Assembly (NCBI GenBank): GCA_003008705.1
Contig: PDUO01000008.1
Coordinates: 372,001 to 436,000 of the forward strand
Length of the DNA stretch: 64,000 nucleotides
Direction of reading: 5' to 3'
From: Pezicula radicicola
Lineage: Eukaryota > Ascomycota > Leotiomycetes > Helotiales > Dermateaceae
Positions within the stretch are counted from its first letter, which is position 1. Every line of letters starts with the position of its first letter. Shown here piece by piece: positions 57,432 to 64,000 of the stretch. The notes below the pieces were generated by a model, which was not told the origin of the DNA, did not search any database, and saw only the letters and a program-made list of their open reading frames with translations. A program made the translations under genes and the position numbers.

Positions 57432-58721
57432 CAGCTTTGGATATATTTTGTAGCTGTTGTGAGTTTCTACAAATTCTCTATCAGCATCCTTAAGACTTTA
57501 TGCGCGGAGATTCGTTCTACATCGGGTTGATTGGGATGATTACTTTATTCTTCTAGCTTGGGTATGTTATTAAACCGTACGAGAGTGTTTGTAACTAATA
57601 GCAATAGGTCGGTTCAATTGCTTACATGATCGCCACGGCGATATGCATTCGTTTTGGTGATGCGTTGTTCTTTGACAAGGTCAACCTGAAGAATGTGATG
57701 ATCATGGCTAAGGTTAGTCAAGGTTGTGTAATTTGGATGGGGTAAGAATACTAAAAGCTAATAGTTTCCAAAGGCAGGATTTGCTGCCGGAGTCTTTTAT
57801 ATATCAGATATTTACATTATAAAGTTATCCCATCTATATTCCTATTTAAGAATAAGTTCGTTTCTTCTGCAACCGATGATCGCTCTTTAGCTAGGATAGT
57901 ATTAACCTAATAGACAAACTCAACACTATGCGGAAACTTCTATACTCTTACCAAACCCGGTGAAGCGATTCTATTTCTACAGTTCTTCTGCAATGTAATA
58001 TTAACTTTTGTTGAACGTCGTCCACTCTCATTTATTTGGAATAGATTTCAGCAAGGCTCATTCCTCGATCGTAAAGCAATTTTCTACTGTACGTACTAAT
58101 TCGCATCTAAAGACTAGGCTAACTTTTCCTCTGTAGCGGGAGCTATCTTTACAATAACATCCGATGTCGTTATCATCGCCCTTCCAATCCCATCGCTTTC
58201 CAAAACCCCATGTTCGAAGGTTCAGAAGATTGTACTAATAAGTGTTTTTCTCGCGGGTAGTTTGGCTACGATCTCAAGGTAGGTCATTGGCCCAACTCAA
58301 TTCAGCTTATAATAGGGAGATCTGACAATTATTCTGAGGGAAATAGCTATTTTGTATGAATTGTATGTTTTTTTTTAATTCTAAAGACCCCGTTTATGAT
58401 GGAGGTCCTCTAAGCCTTTGGAGTTTTCTCGAAATCAACTTAGGTTTGGCTTGTGCTTGTGCACCAGGTTAGTTTTCCCATTTTATATCTCCCCTCTCTC
58501 TCTCTGCCTATAGGTAATATTAAAAATATCGTTCTTACGTTTCGTATAACATAGCACTTAAGGTTCATTCACGACGTTCCGTTGCCCGTCTGTCTCAAAG
58601 GAGGTCGAATCCTGCTGCTGAAGGACAGGAAATGGAAAACAGGAATGCATCTGGGAATTCGAATAAGCCGCTGTGCAAGGAAGAGACAATGACGGGAACG
58701 ACAATCACAACCACAGTTTAG
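57432..58721 (+). pseudogene. Pth11-like (fungal rhodopsin-type) integral membrane receptor, damaged
   Basis: Pieces of the seven-helix family appear in order. LYARRFVLHRVDWDDYFILLAW ends at 57561 and is spliced to VGSIAYMIATAICIRFG (57608). AGFAAGVFYISDIYIIKLSHLYSYLR follows from 57774, then FVERRPLSFIWNRF near 58015. SGAIFTITSDVVIIALPIPSLSKT follows near 58138, then DPVYDGGPLSLWSFLEINLGLACAC near 58390, and a cytosolic tail to the TAG at 58719-58721. Helix 1 is out of frame with helix 2, stops follow the third helix (near 57880-57920), and a run of nine T near 58368 sits at another phase mismatch. Relatives act as surface receptors or solute sensors. Some breaks might be misread introns, but I judge the gene dead. 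Confidence 0.68.
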
Positions 58722-59954
58722 ATGTAACGGCTTACAATGTAGCATTTTTTCTGATAGTAAAGACATGTAGACGAGGCTTCGAAATTACAAAGGGTGCGTT
58801 ATGGAATCTTTACATTCAAGTACAAACACTCGCAAGTTTTGGCAGTAATCTTGCTGTTGGTAGCATTTTTGAAGTTGCTGATATTGCATTCCCTATCATG
58901 ACAGACGATAACTCGTTCCCGTCAGACTCGGCCCTTGAAAGATGGAGTAATCTTGTAGTGGAAGGCTTAGCTAAGATTAGGCGTGATTTGGTGAGCGCGG
59001 CGAACAATAAGGCTCTTGTTGAGGTTGCTGGGTTTGTCAATGTTATGGAAGTTAGGTAGATATAAGTGGCTTTTGAATTGTTGGCCAAAGGATCCAAAGA
59101 GAACGGAATTAGGTATGTTGTATTTTTCTTTGGGAGGGCTTATAGAGGCCAACTGGGCTGAATGGGTATGTGGGCACATGAAAACTTAGCTGGAGGTATT
59201 AAACGCATCAGTGTCGCTAACTTTACCAGAGTGCTTGGGCGGTCAAAAGGAGGAGATGGAAGTCTTTCTTGTTGATGTAAGAAAGGAACTTAAGAACCGA
59301 AATATTCATTCTTATATGTAAGTGCAAGCATTGTTATTGGATCGAAGATATCTTAAAGCTAATAGATTATTATAGAATTGTGGTCTATGGCTAGAAGCTA
59401 TGAGATCTGATGGTGATATTAGCTAGTCGTATATGATGAGAATATTTAAGTCTCAAGAACAATGACCTGTAGGGCAGACTTGTTTTCAAGGCCCCCTGGA
59501 CTTTTATCTAATCTTAGCTAATAAAGTAGCAGCAATTATAGCCTGTAGCCGAGGAGTTGCAATAGATCTCCTAGCTCACCAGTCCAGGTGCTGTGGTGCT
59601 GTTCACTATTGCTTACCTAATTGCCAACTTCGCTTCATCCTTCTTCACCCTTCCTACTTAGCTTAAATCTAAGAGCTCAGTTATCTTCAAGGGACAGATA
59701 ATGCTATGTAGTTTGTGTTTGTGATGAGGCGGAACTTGTGCAAATACACATGAACCTAAATCCTTGGCTGAATGTTGTATTTTGCGCAATAGGGGAAGCG
59801 ATATGTGCACGGACCAAGACGACGTTTCAGCGCACCAATCAAATGACGCCAGGCAAGCTATTGAAGTTGGTGATGAAAGCTGTCGTCGCAACGTACGTAT
59901 GTATCTTGAAAGAAGGCCATTTCTACAATAATAATCAAACACACACAAACAACC
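58722..59954. other. Gene-poor stretch with coding-like fragments
   Basis: A plus-strand frame 58733-59059 (ending ALVEVAGFVNVMEVR) and a second piece near 59191-59320 (TLPECLGGQKEEMEVFLVDV) have protein-like composition and may belong to one decayed or intron-split gene that I cannot identify. The last 80 bp are the leader of chs5. Confidence 0.35.
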
Positions 59955-61167
59955 ATGTTGATCTCGCTCACAGTTGGCAAAGTCGACGCCGGCGTCGCCG
60001 TACTACTGACACAAGATAAACGCCTTGTAAGGACCCCCCCTTTTGATTGGAATCGCTAATGCAGCTTCCTGCGCGCATGCGAAAGACACCATGGCTAACA
60101 ATTCATCTATTTAGGTCGAATTCCCCTCCATTCTCCTTCCTCCGAGCATATCATCCGGCAGCATTGTCGATATCACAGTATCTCGAAATACCGCCTCAGA
60201 GCAGAAGGCCGAAGCCGCCTTCCTACAACTGCAAGATGCCATATACTCTTCGTTCGGCGAAGCTGAGCCATCATCTCCCGTCCTACGGTGCAAGAATGCA
60301 ACACAGACCTCAGTAGTCCTTGAATGGGACCCCACAGATCTAGCAACTGCAGATTTTATCTCGCTCTCCTTGTTCCGCAATGGCCAAAAAGCTGGCAGCA
60401 TTCCAAGACATGCGCAGAGCACCAAGATCAGTGGATTGGGCGTTGATACCGAATACACCTTTCAGCTGATTCTAAGAACGACCGCTGGCACATTTGCCAG
60501 TGAGAAAGTGAAGGTCAAGACGCATAAGATGACCGATTTAAGTGGAATTACGGTCACACCAGGCATTCTGCCAGCACAATTACGGGACAGTCTCACAAAT
60601 GCAGTCGAACGGATTGGAGCCAAGATTGCAGACACTGTACGACTCGACACTACACACTTTGTTACTACAGAAGGAAGAGGTTTGGCTTGGGAGAAGGCAG
60701 TTGAGATGAACATCCCAGTTGTGAGGCCAGAATGGGTCGAAGGATGTGAGAGAGGTGGTAGGATTGTAGGCGTCAGACAGTACTACCTAGATGCAGATCC
60801 TAGACAGCGGAATGTCGGTCCCGCTGCTGCTCCACCTGAACCTACTCCCCGAAAAGAATCACCGCTTCCATCACCTCCCTCTGAATCCAATGGCACAAAC
60901 GGATCAGCCAACCAACCAATCCCACCAACCCCGCCCGCAAAAGACGGACCAAAGAAGGAAGAGGAGCGAGAAGAGAGCAGTAGCGAAGAAGAAGAGGAAA
61001 AGACAACTGTACCAGATGAGCAAAAGGTTAGAGTGGAGGATCGCGACCTACATAATCCAGCACTTCGACCCAATGCTCTGCCGATCAGGGAGAAGGAGAC
61101 AGAGGACGGACTGGGGTCGGGAGATCAGACACCAGGGAACTCAAGTTTTCAGGATGTTGCCCTGTGA
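59955..61167 (+). CDS. chs5: Chs5-type exomer scaffold protein (FN3-BRCT)
   Basis: Exon 1 (59955-60026) encodes MLISLTVGKVDAGVAVLLTQ, and exon 2 (60115-61167) continues VEFPSILLPPSISSGSIVDI, joined in phase 0 across an 88-bp intron, for 374 residues. The first 75 residues are the dimerisation/Arf-binding module, where GKVDAGVA is characteristic. A fibronectin-type III domain (TSVVLEWDPTDLATADFISL) and a single BRCT domain (residues about 167-258, ending VVRPEWVEGCERGGRI) follow. The tail is Pro/Ser/Glu-rich and short. In yeast, Chs5 with ChAPs forms exomer, which carries chitin synthase III and Fus1 from the trans-Golgi network to the surface. The yeast protein is much longer because of a Lys-rich tail; filamentous versions differ in length. 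Confidence 0.94.
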
Positions 61168-61589
61168 GTGATAGTCGAGCATGTTACATTACAAATATAC
61201 CTACGATTCTTGAATGCATGTATTTACATGATGGGGGCACTGAAAAGCTCAATTCACTACTCAAAACCTTAGCGAATAGTATAATGGTTGTATCTTGTCA
61301 AAGAAGTCTATTGAAAACTCAACTGTCTAGCAGGTAAATTAAGACGATCCAAGCTTCTGTTCTTCATGCACACAGGGACATGCCTTGTGAATTAGGAACC
61401 TGTGCAGAGATGGGGGCGGTAGCGTCGGGAGGACCCGGCGCTTGAAGATCGGTGGGGTCCCTGCATATCTTCGCGTCATCGACATGGGCATCTTGAGATG
61501 GAAACAACCTAGAAAACCTGCCTACTCAGTATTGCGAATAGCTTCTAAGAGACAATTAGATATAAAGATTGAACAATTGGACATCATAG
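61168..61589. other. Intergenic stretch between chs5 and SDR relic
   Basis: Probable 3' region of chs5 and the former 5' region of the dehydrogenase relic; no gene seen. Confidence 0.5.
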
Positions 61590-62470
61590 CCGGACCTTGG
61601 CCTTTTGTTTGTCCGGCAAATCGTGGTATTGGCTTCTACTTAACTCGGCATCTACTGCAGACTACCAAGATTCCCGTGGTTGCAACTACGAGGAGAGATA
61701 TTGAGGGAGTGAAAAAGTCAATTCTTGCTGATATCCCTGGGATTAATGCAAAGCGTCTTACAGTAATGGAAGTTGATGTCACAGGTAACCATTCTTATCA
61801 CACTTTCTCCAGTGCAGCCCTTCCTTCAAAGCTCAATCTTAGTGAACAGCTGCTAACATACATCAGACGAATCTACAGTCTCAGCCACAGCAGCACAAGC
61901 AAAATCCCTCTTCCCATCTTCATGGAACCATCTTCGTCTCGCCTTTTCAATTCCAGGTATCCTATATCCAGAAAAGTCACCGGCTCAACTAGACTACCAG
62001 CAACTCACCTCCACATTCGCCATCAATACTATTGGACGCCTCCTCCTCGCAAAACATTTCTCGCCCTCCCTCCCTAGAAAATCCCTGGATATCACTACCG
62101 AAACACCAGAAGAATTGAAAGAATGCCTCCCACCACACGCCGTCTGGCTCAACATGTCCGCACGTGTAGGTTCGACATCCGACAACTCGCTTGGAGGCTA
62201 GTATTCGTACCGTGCTTCGAAAGCAGGTATCAACTCATTGACAAAGACATTTGATCTATTTTAAAAACGAAACATGGGATTAAAGTAATGGCTATTTCGT
62301 ATCATCATGGGACAGTGAAGACAGGTTTGAGTAAGGAGTTTGGGGTAGTGTTAAGGAGGAGAAGTTGTTTAGTCCCGAATTTGCGGTTGAGAAGATGGTG
62401 GGTGTTGTGAATAATGTAGGTTTGGAAGGAAGAGGTAGGTGTTGGGATTGGAAAGGGGAGGAGATTTTGC
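61590..62470 (+). pseudogene. Short-chain dehydrogenase/reductase (SDR) pseudogene
   Basis: FVCPANRGIGFYLTRHLLQT near 61606 contains the Gly-rich NAD(P)-binding turn. RLTVMEVDVT is followed by a clean intron (61785-61866) and DESTVSATAAQAKSLF. LRLAFSIPGILYPEKSPAQL, TFAINTIGRLLLAKHFSP and VWLNMSARVGSTSD follow. Then a TAG at 62199-62201 stands where relatives have Trp, just before the catalytic YRASK. More stops follow (near 62260 and 62286). KTGLSKEFGV, a frame change, then KLFSPEFAVEKMVGVV and GRCWDWKGEE mark the C-terminal end. It resembles C-factor/CsgA-like fungal SDRs. Everything except the stops and one shift is well conserved, so decay is recent. Confidence 0.85.
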
Positions 62471-62704
62471 TTAGGGCTGGTGTGCGGGTTTTGGCGTTTG
62501 GAATGGGTGTGTGGAAGGTGTATAGTAACTAGGTATGGTAACTGGACCTTAAAAGAAGCACGGAACCGGAATCCAAATATCGATTATTCTTAAAGATGGT
62601 CTTTACAAGTAGAGCACTGATCTATTCAGTCCCCACCTTCAGATTCAGCTTCACTTCATCACAGTAGTCACTTAAACATAGTCTAAATTAACAATTCTCC
62701 TGTC
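62471..62704. other. Short intergenic gap before the 5S rRNA gene
   Basis: No feature seen other than the immediate 5' flank TGTC of the 5S gene. Confidence 0.5.
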
Positions 62705-62823
62705 ACATACGACCATAGACTGAGGAGAACTGGGCATCCCGTCCGCTCTGCCATACATAAGCCTCAGATCGGTAGATTAGTAGTTGGGTGGGTGACCACC
62801 AGCGAATACCTACTGTTGTATGT
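62705..62823 (+). rRNA. 5S ribosomal RNA
   Basis: The 119-nt segment starts ACATACGACCATAG and ends TTGTATGT, and these ends pair as helix I. The internal promoter region reads AGTTGGGTGGGTGACCACC, preceded by GGTAGATTAGT. It matches the fungal 5S consensus I remember throughout, with the usual compensating differences in the arms, so it looks functional. It stands alone among protein genes, which is the dispersed 5S arrangement known in many Pezizomycotina. Confidence 0.96.
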
Positions 62824-62827
62824 TTTT
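62823..62827 (+). terminator. RNA polymerase III terminator of 5S rRNA
   Basis: A run of five T begins at the 3' end of the 5S gene, the usual termination signal for RNA polymerase III. Confidence 0.85.
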
Positions 62828-64000
62828 GGCCTGTTTGCTTTGCTTTCGTTTTGCTTCTGCGGTCTACCCACCGCCTAGACATGTACGTACAGTGAAGTTG
62901 TTTCTAGGATGATTTTTTTTGTTCTGAGATACAAGCGCAAATTGTGGGGCTGGCTAATTTTTTTGCAGTGTACTTGAGAAGTCAAGGACAAGAACGATGT
63001 TCATAGAATAAAAAGATAGGTTCATCACTGCTCGACTCTTAACCAAAGGCTCCAATAACAAAAGACAGCCAAACCTCGCTAACAAAATATCTAAATCAAC
63101 AACTTAAGAAAGGGGGAAAATAGCAAAACAAAACGACCAAAAAAAGCCTCATTTTAAGCTTTCACCTTTTCGAGAATAAACCCAGATACACAGCCTCTCT
63201 TATGCAGCTTCCAATAGAAGACTTATTATAGTGAAGGGCATACGAGCTTACAGTTCATCTCGATTGCCCGCGAAACTACCTACTTCGGGACTTTGCACTC
63301 ACTGACGACTATATTCGATACCTTACTCTGAGTTATTGTTGGGCCCTAAGGGCAGAAAGACCTTTCACAAGAATAACTTTCTCAAATCTAAGAAAGGTAA
63401 AAGGGCATCAACATGTCTGACCTCTCTTAAACTTTCTAGGATGCCCTTCACATCACCCGAAAGCTGGGAATTCACTCTATCTAATTGATGCACTTTGTAT
63501 TGTAGAAGGTGAAGATACTGTATCACAGGATGACTGGCTAATGGAGGGTTTACGAATGGGTGGTATTACAGTGGAGCATAGTTAGCCATAGCTGCGGCAA
63601 GTGCAGCCAGTGTACTGTACATGGTAGTATATTGTGGAGAGAACCCGCCTCCAAGATTTCACGGAGTAGAAGTTGAGCTCACCTCTAACATGCCACCCGA
63701 GACATGCATGAAGGTACTTGTCGGTCTTCCTTACCAGCATCAATTTCGCCAGTCAATGGATATGTTGCCAAATCTGGTATTACTAAAATAGGCTACTCCG
63801 AGCTATTACTACAATAGGAAATACCCTACCCCCCCCAGCCTACAGATGTATATATATACTACCTCTAGACCTTACTTTATTCTACAATCGAGTCCATTTC
63901 TACTTTCCAACAGGATAAGCCACTTTACCACAGAGGTTGGAAACTCCAACAGCGCATATTATGACCACCTGTTCTCATCTGTAATCGTGATCAATATATT
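62828..64000. other. Gene-free right end
   Basis: No gene recognised. Contents include T runs (62912-62920), an A-rich tract near 63110-63145 and a C run near 63829-63836. Short frames only. Confidence 0.5.

Noticed and set aside
1..64000. CRISPR array, prophage or bacterial operon
   Set aside because: No direct-repeat/spacer pattern or operon structure; introns and gene content are eukaryotic.

Overview
The window is nuclear DNA of a filamentous ascomycete, most likely a Leotiomycete. Protein-coding genes are split by short GT-AG introns (mostly 50-80 bp). The families are typical of Pezizomycotina: HET-domain protein, Pth11-like receptor, F-box protein, GT32, SigF-type NTF2, acyltransferase-3. 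A complete, dispersed 5S rRNA gene lies at 62705-62823 and no bacterial features are present. Many real genes were recovered only by joining exons; the joins given here are my own reading of splice signals and reading phase.

Layout. 1-3.9 kb: the end of an unrecognised gene and a wrecked oxalate-decarboxylase-like bicupin gene. 3.9-13.5 kb: a Golgi-type GT32 glycosyltransferase with an unusual repeat-rich tail, an acyltransferase-3 membrane enzyme, a dead Tc1-like transposon with good terminal inverted repeats and TA duplications, and an unrecognised type II membrane protein. 15.3-18.3 kb: an NTF2-like protein convergent with an APC-family permease. 18.3-26 kb: an AT-rich, gene-poor stretch with two adjacent non-autonomous inverted-repeat elements (one containing a 65-base assembly gap), a decayed GNAT acetyltransferase, an intact threonine aldolase and an aquaglyceroporin relic.

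26-46.4 kb is mainly housekeeping: UMP/CMP-kinase-like protein, an L-domain cell-surface protein, a ZIP zinc transporter, mitochondrial Mrs2 magnesium channel, Rad1/XPF nuclease, a small hydrophilic protein, the WASP homologue Las17, eIF1A, and a tiny protein with a predicted lipidation signal. 48.6-64 kb is accessory: two F-box-type genes, a conserved glycine-rich protein, a HET-domain gene, a degraded Pth11-like receptor, the exomer subunit Chs5, a dead short-chain dehydrogenase and the 5S rRNA gene.

The genes do not form a single pathway and I see no biosynthetic cluster. Several encode secretory-pathway or cell-surface functions (GT32, Chs5, L-domain protein, Las17), but this may be chance. 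At least five single-gene relics lie among intact neighbours; several of their stops look like tryptophan codons changed by G-to-A, as repeat-induced point mutation (RIP) can do. I did not find a convincing new biological system. The items most worth a second look are the L-domain protein with paired LPxY motifs, the small MGxxxSC protein, the GT32 tail repeats and the paired inverted-repeat elements.
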